From Entoloma clypeatum (lineage: Eukaryota > Basidiomycota > Agaricomycetes > Agaricales > Entolomataceae), in contig OY751489.1 of assembly GCA_963565915.1 (NCBI GenBank), forward strand, positions 62,001 through 126,000: a DNA stretch of 64,000 nucleotides. Direction: 5' to 3'. Made by a program: the position numbers and the translations under genes. Each line of letters starts with the position of its first letter. The first letter of the stretch is position 1. Of the stretch, positions 1-11,501 are shown one piece after another. Under the pieces are notes generated by a model that was not told where the DNA came from, made no database searches, and worked only from the letters and a program-made list of their open reading frames with translations.

Positions 1-1100
1 ATTATTCAAAGTGAGAAACAGCGGGGATTTACATAACTCATAACGCTTGCGGCTGATATCAGCGATGGATAGCTGTCGCAGACCGTACCCTTGAGTTTTC
101 TCACCAGTCACATACTGTGATCGACAAAAGTTCAATCGGATTCGCAGATACATATGGTGTGTAGACGTGCCTTGACCGTCTGCGAACGGAAGGCGGAGGA
201 TATGACGGCCGATGAGGCTTGCATGGAACGTGAGCGTGAGCGGAAGGAACAGTGAGAAGCGGATAACACGGAATGTTACTTGGTGATTAATCACCACCAG
301 GATAGCCTGAGTGTGACGCTGTGAATTGAGTGCTTGATTTGAAACGTTCCATCGAATCTGATGAACGCCTTCCGAGCAGGGCTGATACTGTTACGTGATA
401 AGTACCCAGCTGCAACTACGTGCATGAGGTCGACAATCGGAATTCCAAAACATGTCATGATTGACGCTTGACAGGCATTCCCCGTCGCCTGCAGTGAAAG
501 GGGCCTTAGTGACGAAACGAACTCATCTCGGTTAATTCCAAAGACGGCTGATATCGATAAACCCGAAGCGTGAAGGTATTTCGGTTGTTTAGATAAGAGT
601 CCGGGTCCAACACGGAAGGGTAGTTGAGATGGCCACGCCGCAAGTGAGCTTCATGGAGAATGAATGTAATTTTTCAAATGATATACAGAAATGATGGGGG
701 GGGTGTGTGCACAGACCTGAAACTAGGCCGAACTAGAAGATTTGCGACGAATCAAGGCGTCGAACAGGACTCCGTTGAACAAGGCTCTGGTTATGGTTAG
801 AAGTCGGGATTCGGGACGCGGACGCGAGATCCCGTGACTCTGGCTGAATGAGGAAATGTTGACCCAGGCGCACTTGAGACTGTCACATTCCTATTGGTTG
901 GGACGAGTCATGTGTGGGCACGTCTGCACTTCGTTGTTCTGACGAACTTGAGTTGATCCTGCCAACCAAGTACGTCTTTGTTCACGTGTAACCCCTTCAT
1001 TCAGGCTCCCGTCAATCATCATCTTCGCTTGGACCCCCAACGTTCAACTTCCAAGCCCACCCATCCTCCACCTTCCCAAATCAAAGTTTGCTGGCGGTCA
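1..1100. other. No recognisable gene
   Basis: Mixed-composition sequence with only short open frames. I see no conserved domain, tRNA, terminal repeat or convincing exon-intron structure here. Confidence 0.5.
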
Positions 1101-1127
1101 CGGAATGCGATGCCGTCCTGGATGCCG

Positions 1128-1380
1128 ATGCATGATGCCGTATGCGAGGGGGTGACCCCGACGGACGGTGTGTTGGTTCTTTGTAGCCGTTATTGGTGTA
1201 AGTACTGATGATATGACAGCAGAAGAAGCCCATGTCATGCTCCGCGGTGTTGGGTCGTGGTTTGATTTTTGGGTGGGCGGGGAATTATGTGATTTGAGGT
1301 TCGTATCGTCCTGCGTTCTCTCCCCTTTCTCGTCCTTTGCCCGGGGTCCTGACGATTTGCAGAACACGAGAGATCTTTGA
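1128..1380 (+). pseudogene. Fragment of an unknown gene family, copy 1
   Basis: The frame 1168-1380 encodes a short peptide containing MTAEE, a leucine-arginine-glycine segment and SWFDF. The same order (MTAEE, MLRG, SWFDF, then LCDV) is encoded on the minus strand at about 7556-7760. The DNA matches continue upstream through a shared GATGCCGTATGCGAGGGG. The two copies differ by small indels, and upstream frames do not stay aligned, so at least one copy is broken. I do not recognise the family. The retained reading frame suggests that this was an exon. Confidence 0.35.
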
Positions 1381-1399
1381 CATCAATTGTCGATCTTCC

Positions 1400-4300
1400 C
1401 ATGGCGGCACAAGATCTAAGTCATGCCACCTAGCCACCCCTCTCGCACGTTCCCATTAGGATTCTATCGGCAGTGTAAGTTATCCCTAAGATCTGCTGGG
1501 ACGGAGGATGTCGATTGATCATGAAACAGACATACAAGCATTATACCGCCTCTTTTGACGGACCTCTTTCAAGGCCTCCCTCGTCCCTGCGATTTGGTTT
1601 TCAAAGCGCCTCTGTGCTACGGCTGCCAATTGAACACCTCCCACAGTCAACACGGCCCTGCGGCACACAGGTACTTATCGTCTGACTCCAAAACCTGGTA
1701 AAACTCACTTCGTGGACAGTTAGACTTCTTCTTTCCGATGTTCTCCAGCTGTCCGCGTCGATAAATTTGACCTCAATATATGTTTCCAGTCCTTTCCCGC
1801 TGTGAATTAGCTAGCGGATATATGTCTCCACATGGAGTGCAAATTACTCCATTTGAACTTATCGACAAAGCCTACTGCCCTTATCTGGAGCCCGTACGTC
1901 TCACAACATCTTCCGAACCATCTTCTTCCAAGAACGAGAATCTCCACAGCCTTTTCTAGCACCTGTCCACATGGCCGGCTCGAGTCACAATCGTTAAAAT
2001 CCCATTCCTAACGAACTTATCTCAAAATCTTCGCTTAGTACCTCGGCCCCTCACGAAATGACGAGGAAATACCAACAAATCCTATTGAACCTGGCTCGTA
2101 TCTTCCAATTACTTATTGCACTCGATAACTCCTCGAATGTTCCACAAACTCAAGAGACGCCTCGTCATCCCTACCAGCTCTCCCCAGTGCCTCAATATTA
2201 ACTTTTACTCGGATCGGTGAACAGTGGACGCCAACTGGCCTAGGAAAATAGCCCCCAGGTGACTGAGAATCGGTAGTGGAGCTAGCGACTCAACTTGAAA
2301 AAAAAAGGTCGGAATTATTTACTTTAGTGCTTGACGGGGCGTAGTCAACTTCAATTTTCAGACTCCTCCTTTGTTTTTCGCGGCTTGGACTGGCACCGAA
2401 ACTAGGCAAGAATTATCAATAAGGAAGGATGTAGAGCAGAGGAACGAACGTTCACGATAACCGCCCGATTTGATCCTTTTTGCGTGCAGCATCGCTCCCA
2501 GTCGTGATGGTTGATGGAGTACGTCTCGACGCCACTTCTGGATCTGTCGAAAATAGAACACAGCGAATGACGAAGCTTGTACCCTCTTTCCTCCTGGAGC
2601 AGCCAATGCGGAAAAATAGAAAAAAAATCCCAGGCAATTGTGGAGCTGAACTTCAAGATTCTGCGCAGACTTTCTCCGTTCCTCGCAGATGAAACCTGAG
2701 TACTTACTCACAGGTCTTGACGTCGTTGCTAAAGATTCACCCGGAATGACGAAGTTTCTCCCTCGAAAAATAAAAATAGAAAACCTGGAAATGGCTAAGT
2801 TGCTGCGCGGGTTCTCTCTTTGTTCCCCGCACGGGCATCCCAGAGATATAAACACCGAGGGCAAATGCGGCCATACCGGTATTGGAGCTGGCGGCCCTGG
2901 CCAGCCAGGAATGAGTGGATGTTCATCCTGATTATGACGTTGCGATATAGACGCCATGGCATGCGCACCGACTGAAGTCGCGCCCAATCCCACGATTCTC
3001 GGTCTGCCTCAGGCTCTCAGCACGTCATTACAATGAAAATAGGTCCCATACCTATATATAGCTCGTGAGCCGTCATAGGGGACATCGGACGAGGGTTTAG
3101 GATGCACTGGTTCGCCGTCGAAGAACGAAGCGGTCTTGGTGCTCCACGGATGTAGGTAGGTGTCTCTAGCTTGTTTCTCGATCGTTCTATACTCACAGAG
3201 GCGGGTATTTTGGAGCGCGGGGGTTCGTTCAACAAGTTGTCACCCCGGAACTTGAAGGCTTTGAGGATGTTTAGGTTTGCCACGATGCAGAACAGATATT
3301 GTTCCCCCCTATAGTAATGCCAGATGACCTGATTGGACTATTCGTACACGGTGAAAGATTACGATGGGAGACTCGTGAAGGAGAGCACTTGGCGACTAAT
3401 TTAGTCACAACATCGATAGCAGCGCCTTGCTACACGACAAGTATCCGAGTTCTCCTGTGATGGGGCGTCTTTCTGGAAAACTATCGTAAGCAAGATCGAG
3501 ATGGACCATGATCATGACAGTGTTATAGAAACTGGGGATGTGGCTGTGCTGGTTTACATTTTCGGTCTGGACGGTAACCGGCGACTGGATTAGGACGTCT
3601 GATAGCAACGGTGCGGTAACTGTGTCTCCAGGCTGACTTGCACAAGCTCATTCTTAATGGCATAGGACACTGGATTTAGGAAAAATCGGTGGCATCGTGG
3701 CCGCGTCGTGGCGGGCCATATGTTTGGAGTTTACGCCCTCTTGTCTGTTGGCGTTGGGATTTTGCGTTAGATGACTGGGTTCACAGGGGTGAGCACTTTC
3801 AAAAGCTATGAGGCGGCACACCGACGATGACCATAAAGCTTGAAATACGCATTTCAAATTTTCATTTCGACCACCCCACCTTCACGGCGAACAATTAACG
3901 TCCGTCAAACCCTTTGAAATCTGATGAAAAGACGAGGGTGCCGTTCCCACCCTAGAGTATGTCTTTCTTCAACTTTGACCGAGCAATCGGGCCTCAAAGT
4001 TCCTTCGTCTAGCTGCACACCCTGACCACAACTTGTACGGCTCCGATCCTCATTAAATTTGGCGCGGCCAGGAGAAAATACGGCATGTTGGAGGTGTATG
4101 GCCGTCGCCACGTAATTGGCCTTTCCTCAAGGACGTCGTGTATCGATCAACCCTCATACCTAGATCCGCAAAGACGGTGTCGTGGTCATGTTGCGACCCG
4201 GGAAGCGAAGCCTTAACGTCGCTCCGCCATCCACGCGCAGGACCCGGATTCACGGATCCTACTGGCAGTCGCATGTCAGCTGCGAATAAACCCTTCCATG

Positions 4301-4900
4301 TCGTTCTTTCGCATGTACGATTCGCGGGTGCCCTTCGTCGTCTTATGATGCCACTCGTCGTCCACATGCGTGGGCGAGGCCCGACTGCAGTGAGCGTCGA
4401 GCACCTGGAAACATGCTCTTTCGAGTCTGCGCATCTTCAAGAGCGGTTGACATCGTCATGAACAAGATGCGGGTCGTGAGGCGAGATTGGTGGCGAGGCG
4501 ACGACTATATGTGCCTGGAACTGATGAAGGTATGCCTACGGACAAGGATAGGGATGTGGTGGCTGGCTATATACGGCGGGTTATTCGTGACGGGGGGAGG
4601 GTAAGCGCTCCTTTGCGTTGGAATGGACAAAGGCTTGATCATCCTTATTGACGTCTAGGTTTGCGACGCCAACGCTAGTGTCGTAGTTGTAGGCGCTGTT
4701 CCCCTGGGCCGTGTCAGACCCGCAGCAAGAACAGTCTTAGCCGAGAAGAATGATCTCAGTCAAGTATCGCCAACGTACCGTAAAAATTTGATGGATATTG
4801 CCATTTCCTGGCGTTTCAAGACTTCAGCGACCGATAAGACGATGTAATAGAAGAGGCACGATGGGAATGGCGCGTGTGCCCGGTACCGTTTTCGTAAGAC
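1400..4900. other. No confident gene
   Basis: Several 60-210 codon open frames occur on both strands (the longest on the minus strand at 2358-2993), but none shows a recognisable domain, a conserved partner elsewhere in the window or coherent splice sites. I treat them as chance frames. Confidence 0.45.
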
Positions 4901-5123
4901 GTTTCCCGACCCCTAACTCCGGACATCGGTGGGATCGGACCCTCCATCCTGCGTTTACACCGGGAATTTGAAAGGGGTCACCCACCCCTCTTTAAATAGT
5001 CCGATCAGTGCTGCATCCGACTATTGTGCGAATCAGTATTGGCATGATAAAAAGCCGCTGGGGCGGTCCTCACTTTTAGCACCACGATTTGTGTTCGAGT
5101 CATCGCGTTCATACTGCCCCGGC

Positions 5124-5342
5124 ATGCACTTCACCCGCCTCGCCATCTTTTCCATCGCTCTCTGCGTGGCGAGCACCTTAGCAGCATCCGACCCATCTGA
5201 CCCTAAGTGCAAGAAGCACCCAAACACTTGCCTAGACAGCACGCAGTGTTGTGGTGGTCAGCAGTGCTATCATCCCACAAGAGGGAATGGACGCAGCGTA
5301 CGCCGCGCATGTTTATCAAAAGTCCTGATGACTGACCGCTGA
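5124..5342 (+). CDS. Small secreted cysteine-rich protein (knottin-like spacing)
   Basis: A 72-residue protein. The ATG at 5124 is chosen because it starts a classical signal peptide (MHFTRLAIF, then a hydrophobic core ending A-A-S at about residue 22). The mature part has six cysteines spaced C-X6-C-X5-CC-X4-C-X14-C, the order typical of inhibitor-cystine-knot mini-proteins; the fold is inferred from spacing only. It is predicted to be secreted; its function is unknown, and effector-like or antimicrobial roles are guesses. A TTTAAATA element lies about 130 bp upstream. A degenerate paralogue with the same signal peptide lies inverted at 6020-6247. A spliced longer C-terminus cannot be excluded. 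Confidence 0.6.
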   Translation: MHFTRLAIFSIALCVASTLAASDPSDPKCKKHPNTCLDSTQCCGGQQCYHPTRGNGRSVRRACLSKVLMTDR

Positions 5343-6019
5343 ATTTCACATGTAGTTCTGCGCTTGAAGTGTCGTTATGGTCTATGCACTACACAATTTG
5401 CCCATTTCTGCTAGTGAGTCTACGATGACGGCCCCATGATTGCAACCTACACACACTCACTCCAGCCTCCTCAAACGGCTTCGCATCAATAATTTTAGGC
5501 TGAATCTGGCCCTCAAGTTTAACTTCCTCTCATTACCCACCGGAAATCGTATTGTTCCTGTATTATCTGCCCCGTGTACATAGACATGGTTTTCTCTGTC
5601 TGTCAAGGAAGCAGTGAGACAAATACAGTGTCGAGCGACAAAAGGTGGCCCGTCAGGGCCGGGCTCAATTTTGATGCTACGGTCGCCATCTTTAAATTTT
5701 TGGAAGGGAACATGGGTTCCCTTGCTTGCAAGGGTGCATTGGGACCCCATAATTACAATTATTTTTCCCTCACTCTCCCTACTTGATCCATGTATCTTGA
5801 GCGTTATTTCCCCGCAGGCTGGCGCTTTTCCAGGTGCGCTTTTTTGGAAGACCTCCCCCCCCCCTTGGAGACTCGAGTTCAGAGTACTGAGGCGGAAATA
5901 TCAGGATTTATGGGGGTGAGAATTCGTCACCCTAGACTCACCAGGATAAAGTGGCAAATGCATAAAACCCAACAGCAACTACTTCCCTTTCTGGCAGGTC
6001 TACATGTGAGATTCATCTG
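5343..6019. other. Spacer between inverted paralogues
   Basis: I see no domain-bearing frame, RNA gene or transposon end between the secreted-protein gene and its inverted relative. Confidence 0.4.
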
Positions 6020-6247
6020 TCAGTTATCGGACGACTTTGGCAAGGTTATATGGGGTACCCAGCCGGGGTCGATGTCGGGCGCATGAAGACCGGTAAAACC
6101 AGGACAACATGTCTTGGGCTTGTCCTGGTTGCACTGGGTCGGGTTCACGGACACGAACGGACTCGGGCGTGGTTTCTTTCGTGACGCTGCCAAGGTACTC
6201 ACCACGCAGAGAGCGATGGAAAAGATGAAAAGGCGGGTGAAGTACAC
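6020..6247 (-). pseudogene. Start-less paralogue of the small secreted protein
   Basis: Read leftwards from 6247, the frame encodes a signal-peptide-like stretch (YFTRLFIFSIALCVVSTLAAS) nearly identical to that at 5124, then a diverged mature part with one C and one CC pair and a stop at 6020-6022. The codon aligned with the initiator ATG is GTG, and part of the cysteine pattern is gone. A longer in-frame ATG exists upstream (6389-6391) but adds residues unlike a leader. It is most likely a pseudogene from a local inverted duplication. A TATATA stretch lies upstream on the same strand near 6320. Confidence 0.5.
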
Positions 6248-6399
6248 GTTGAAGTGGTTTGCTGTTTGCGATAATGACGAGGGAGCGTCCGAGCACCTTT
6301 CATACTTCGTTCCAATAGATATATACTGAGGCGGATACAGTATGGGACTGCAGCATGGTAATGTCCAACAACGACGGGCTGCTTTATTCAAGGCCTGCG

Positions 6400-7555
6400 G
6401 AGATGCGGTACCAGTTCAAGCCGCGAAAAGCACAGGAGTCGTCTTAAAATATTGAAGTTCAGCATTACCCGTCTTCTTTCCCAACAAGTACTATCCCATT
6501 CCTGACGTGAGTCGTTGGTGCAACTTCAAGGACGGGACATGCCTCACCTTCAGCACAACTTGAACAAGTGTCTAGTTCGCATTTGCACACTGCTCTCTCG
6601 ACCAATATGAATTTTACAACGCACTTCGCCCGCCTCTTCCCCGTGAGTGCACCGAGAAAGGGAGTATTTATAGAAGGAACGGGCCTTGTTGTTCAGAATT
6701 GAATATTGACGTCAGAAGATTCGCTCAGAGAGCCCATACCACAAACTCAGTGTACACCATCTCGTCTGCCAAGGTCTTCGAGTCGTCTAATAGCTGGAGG
6801 GTGAAATGAGGACGAAACCTTACAAGGAAAACAGGATCAAGCTCGTGCGGGGTTCACTGGGGTAGGTCTTCAGCCTCTCTCTTCTGAGTAATCGTTAAGT
6901 CGGGGGATGACGATTCATGGCTTTATAGTTTACCTGGGGTGTTGTTCGTCTCAGCGTAATCCTCCAACTGAAAGGATATTACCCTCTCCTCCGATCGTTT
7001 TCCATCTTATGAATCTTCCTTCCTCTACGCCATCGCACGTCGGACCTCGCAGCACTCTGGAGAAGAGGATGTGCTTCGCGGGGATTAAGACGATCGGATC
7101 CACTAGCTCGTGTGCGTCATACCCCGGACTCCAGTTGGAGCGGAGATCAAGAAAATCGTACCCCTGTGGGCTCCATTCCAATCCTCCCCGAAATTCCCCG
7201 CCGTCCCAGTACTTAGCATCGCCGTGGTCTCCAACGAGGTTTTTTTACGATCCTTCAGATCGTATTCGGGCGTCTCTACAGCGGAAAGTGATTCAATGAA
7301 AAAGAGAGATGATGACGAATCGGATCTACGAACCACATTTCACAGTAACACTCCCGGTGGCTGGACAATCCGTAGGCATTTGCCGAGGATATACATGCTG
7401 TAATCAACCCTATGATTTTAGATTCAGATTGGTCGTAAAAAGTAAGGTCGCTACGAACCCTCATAACTTATACCAACACCGCCATGGCGTCTGGAAAATC
7501 GGTGATGATGTCAGAATCCTTTTGTGCTCTACAATCGTCAGGACAGCAAGAAAAT
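6400..7555. other. No confident gene
   Basis: Short frames on both strands with no recognised domain. A plus-strand stretch near 6607-6650 weakly resembles the first codons of the secreted-protein leader and may be a third remnant. Confidence 0.35.
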
Positions 7556-7977
7556 GAAACGAGAGCAGAACAATACGAACGTCACATCACATAGTATCCA
7601 GTTCATTTGAAAATCAAACCATGATTCAACACCGCGGAGCATGGGCACTTCTTCTGCTGTCATCTGAATAATCAAAAAGACCAATAACGGCAAAAAGAAC
7701 CAACGCACCATTCGAGTCTCCCCCTCGCATACGGCATCAGCATGTTCAACGCATGCACTTCGATATTCCCGTAACCCACGCTTGCGGCAACGGTCCAGCA
7801 GCCAATGTGGGGGGCGCAGATAACTTCTTCTGAGGCTGGGGGCCCTAGGGTGTAAGCGGAAAAGATGGTTGACCGGGGGCTGGGTGAGGAGGTTACAGTG
7901 TGGACTTCGGGGTTGAGAGGATATAGAACAAAGACGTACTCAGGTGGCAGGATCCAAGCGTTCTCCAGTCGAAACAC
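7556..7977 (-). pseudogene. Fragment of an unknown gene family, copy 2
   Basis: Read leftwards, the DNA from about 7760 to 7556 matches the plus-strand copy at 1128-1300 and encodes the same MTAEE, MLRG, SWFDF order before a stop near 7556. Upstream (7977-7672) is an open frame of about 100 codons. Part of it (the segment around VFVLYP and the later A-S-V-G-Y) has weak counterparts on the minus strand near 10,680-10,770, so a third eroded copy may exist. The product is unknown and the exon structure is unresolved. Confidence 0.35.
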
Positions 7978-8710
7978 AAGTTCAGGTGAGGCTCACCTCT
8001 ACATAAACAAAAATCAGCAGCTGAGCAATGATTATCCTCGTATCCATTCAGCATGCACATACTTCTCGCCTGGAAACTGTTTGCATATCCTGTATCCAAC
8101 CCAGGTCTTTCAAAGCGCCGATGTGTGGATGTGCGAGGGCGTGAGCCATGCGCCAGGCGTCTCAAGCAATAGGACAAGCCATCTGAATCTGACGAGGACG
8201 TCAAGGACGTTGGTCAAGATTTTGGCCAGAGTCACGGGGTGTTCACGTGCGCTCTCTCCGCGTCCCGAATCCCGACTTCACAAACGTCCAACCATCCTCA
8301 CCTTGTCGCAACCGTCTGGCACAGTCTCAGACCCGCGCCAACACCAACATCACCTGCCGCATTCCATTAGAAATACCCCTCATCGATTCTCTATGAAGGC
8401 CATCCCAACCGTTGGGCTCGGACAGTCTTATCTACTAAACAACCGAAATGTCTCCATCTTTCGGTGTTATCAGAGGGCCGTCTTTAGAAATAACCGAAAT
8501 GGAATTCCGATTGTCGACCCCATATAGCTGCAGCTGCCATTGTGTGGGTATTAGCGCCCCTTCTGTGAAGCCATCATTTATCAGGTTCGGTGGGACGTTA
8601 AATCCGCTGTTGTGCCTCAATTCACAAGTTTCACTCAGTGCAGCTGAATATCTACATAAAACTAACAATCCGTGTTATCCGTTTCTCGATTTTGTTTCCG
8701 CTCACATTCC

Positions 8711-10384
8711 ATGCAAGCCTCATCGACCGTCATGACCTCTGCCTTCCGTTCGCAGACGGTCAAGGTTAGTCTGCACATCACATGCACCCGGCAAACCATT
8801 GACCTTTGGCGATCACAGTACGTAACTGGTGAGGAATTTCACAATACGTTTTGCGACAGCTACCTATTGCTGATTTCAGCTGCAAGCGCCATGAGTTATG
8901 TAACGCTCCGCTGTCTTTCGCTTTTGTCGACCTTCTTACGAATATCGCAGGTCTACGATTATTTCATGACCCTGGATATGGAGGTGGATTCTCATTTCGT
9001 TCTTTGCATTCGGTCGTCGCTAGACCCGTCATCAATACAGGTCGAATACATCTGGACATCACCGTTCCGCATCGGCGAGATCCTCTTCTACATTTCACGG
9101 TACTCCCCTTTGGTCGACCTTCCTACGGCGCTATACTGTAAGCTGTAAGGCTTAACAAGGGAGGACTCCGCATCATCATTTACCTCTGTCGCGCAGACGT
9201 CACTGGTGTGCATATCCCAGATCAGGTGAAGGGTTTAGTTAGGATCGAGCCCTTCTTCGGACTAACATCGCTCACTAGACATGCAATCATCTCTACTATG
9301 TATCATCATGTAAGGAGTATCCCAAGAAAGTCGACATGACCTCATGTTTTTTCTTCTTCATGTTGGGATGCAGGGGCCACTTTGGCCGGCCTCGGAGCGT
9401 CCGAAGGTATAGTAGCTTTCCCTTATCTGAACAAATTGGTGTCTGATGATTGTAGGAATAATGGTGCTCCGAACATGGGCACTTTGGGGGAACAAGCGTC
9501 TGCTGCTGATCATCCTCGTTGCCCTTTTCTTGGTTTGTGCCTCCGTTTTCACTCTCCTGGAAATCGCTCATAAGAAGATATGTAGGCAATATCTGTTTTG
9601 GAAGTTACTTTTCTAACGCTCTTCTTGCGCTCCTTGCAATGTGATACATCCATTGCTCATCTCTCTCTTATTCTCCGTCTTACTCCGAGGCTGAAACAGT
9701 CGGACCTCCACCGCTGCCAACCGTTTCTGGCTGCTACCAAGTTGCGGGAAGTACTATCATTTTCGCCAATTATGCCCTTATCATGTTTTACGAAACGAGC
9801 AAGTATCGTTTATGTTTTGTTCTTGATCGCGATGTTTAATATCCCATAAAACCAGTCATCATGATATTGACATTGTGGATTGGCATCGAGCGGTTCCACC
9901 AGTCATCGTCTCCCCTAGTGAAGGTTCTCTATCGCGATGGTGCCTTTTACTTCATATGGATCTTCGGTGAGTACCGCATACTTTGGTCATCGCGAAGTCG
10001 GAAAATTCCCACTAAAGACGCCGATTTCAGTGATATCTGCTGGCAACATCATCCTCCTGTTCGTGGGTCCTGTGCGTTTTCGCCTTCACTCCTTTTTCCA
10101 CGTTGCGATGTCTAACAAAGTGAATATCCTCAGCCCGAATATGCTGATCTCCTCAACACGTACGTTTCAATCCCATTGACATTTCGGCGGGTTATCTTGA
10201 CGTCCTTGGAAGCTTTCAAAGGGTCATGCATAGCATACTGTCCACCAGGACCATCCTTCATGTGCGGAGCACAGGAGCTGAAAGGAGCAGGTTGCAAAGC
10301 TTGATCGCAGTTTCTCAGCTCCGATTTAGGTCTGAAAGTGAGTCGGGAATGCTCGTAACCCAGGCTCAGACATCGGTTTGTTAA
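8711..10384 (+). CDS. DUF6533-type multi-pass membrane protein, 14 exons
   Basis: Spliced by eye: 8711-8764, 8819-8828, 8880-8899, 8951-8983, 9041-9137, 9197-9225, 9279-9309, 9374-9406, 9456-9581, 9700-9798, 9856-9966, 10031-10071, 10134-10159, 10213-10384. The exons total 882 nt and give 293 residues with no internal stop. The product follows the family layout seen in basidiomycetes: an N-terminal YDYFMTLDMEVEYIW signature, a helix ending ISRYSPLVD, LRTWALWGNKR after the third helix, GPPPLP...GC, YRDGAFYF, and a QRVMHSILSTR C-terminal helix. It is an integral membrane protein of unknown function. Introns are 49-118 nt. Intron 10 fits the family only with a GC-AG boundary (GCAAGT donor at 9799). 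Exons 2 and 3 are only 10 and 20 nt, so the N-terminus is the least certain part. Confidence 0.8.
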
Positions 10385-11328
10385 CATCAACCGGAGGCAA
10401 GTTATACTAGTCTTTCCATATTTTAGGCCGTTTTTTATAATATTTTCTCGTTGGTTTTATTTCTCAATTGGAATGATGGATCACGATGGAGACAGAAACC
10501 AGCGGTACTGCATTCTTACCGCTCGATCCCCAACTCCCTGCCGCGCTCAAATCCTCATTCAACGTCCCCCACCTCCTGACCTCATATCTCAACGTCGCCG
10601 CGTAGGGCTGCCACGCCTTCCTCAATCGCCTGCGCCTCATACGGTCATACCCCACGCTTGCGACACTGGACTGGCGGGGGGAGGGGCGCACTCTATCCTA
10701 CCACATCGCGCCATGACTCGTCACTGGCACCATCCAGATTCCATAGAACAAAGACGCTCGAAAGTACGTAGTAGCGACGGGCCAATACCGATCCCCAGGC
10801 CGACGTTCATGATCAACTAAAAGGGACTTTTAGTACCTTTCCGCACCCCGTGGGGCTTTCTATTGAGAGCCTGTCCCCGCCCACTCACTTCAAGGCCACT
10901 AAGCGCTCTTCGCCAATAATCGTGGCGGACGTCCGAGTCCGGACGTCGGGGAAAACCATGATCGTTCGCCCATGGGGTATGTTCAAGGTTCCTCTTCTTT
11001 AGGGAAGATTACTGAGAGCGGCAAAGGACATCACCAGCCAACGGAAGGTTTGGCCACTCTGTAGGAGCATGGCTTGGATGTCACGAGAATGGAGCGGGCA
11101 TATAACTAGCTTCCTGGCGCAATCAGCTTGCTAGAACTGCGCTGATTTACACAGCGTCATTTATCTCCGTGGTACCATAAAAGTTATCCCGCGGTTAAAA
11201 CGAAATGTTAACCCATCATTCTAGGCAGGTCAGTTGTGGCGCTTGTTGGAAGGCAAGATTTCAAATGGAGAATGTCAGCTGAATGACTCAACAATTTAGA
11301 GAAGATGCAGCAGTGAAAAAAGCAGAAT
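10385..11328. other. Intergenic, possible eroded third family copy
   Basis: The minus strand near 10,680-10,770 shares GTCTTTGTTCTAT and CGCAAGCGTGGG, in the same order, with the degenerate gene at 7.6-8.0 kb. A GGACGTC inverted repeat sits near 10,928-10,950. Nothing else is recognised. Confidence 0.3.
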
Positions 11329-11409
11329 TCGGATACGGGGAATCGAACCCCGAGCTGCCGCGACATTGTGAGTGAGAGGCGGCAATGTTAGCCGTTACAC
11401 CATATCCGA
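11329..11409 (-). tRNA. tRNA-Glu (CTC) with a 10-nt intron
   Basis: On the minus strand the 81-nt gene has a perfect 7-bp acceptor (TCGGATA/TATCCGA), an A-box in TGGTGTAACGG, a 5-bp anticodon stem (GCCGC/GCGGC), loop C-T-CTC-A followed by about 10 extra nt at the canonical intron position after nucleotide 37, and a T-arm with CGGGG, GTTCGATTCC and CCCCG. The anticodon CTC decodes Glu GAG. Removal of the intron leaves 71 nt, a normal length. The intron identifies a eukaryotic nuclear gene. Its 5' end lies 12 bp from the TA duplicated by the MITE that hosts the downstream transposon stack. Confidence 0.9.
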
Positions 11410-11501
11410 GATGTACTGTACTATTACGACCGGGTGTTCATTGGGTGTGACATGTGACACCAAGTGTCCGTTATTCCAAGGGTTCAAAACCCATGGTGAC
11501 C

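Noticed and set aside
2358..2993. 211-codon minus-strand open frame
   Set aside because: No domain, no related copy in the window and no supporting signals; overlapping frames of similar length exist on both strands.
6607..6702. Possible third copy of the secreted-protein leader (plus strand)
   Set aside because: Similarity covers only about 20 bases and the downstream frame has no cysteines.
6951..7230. Minus-strand open frame with a W- and G-rich, protein-like composition (YWDGGEF, SPGYDAHELVDP)
   Set aside because: It looks coding in composition, but I recognise no family and cannot define exons, so it is not listed as a gene.
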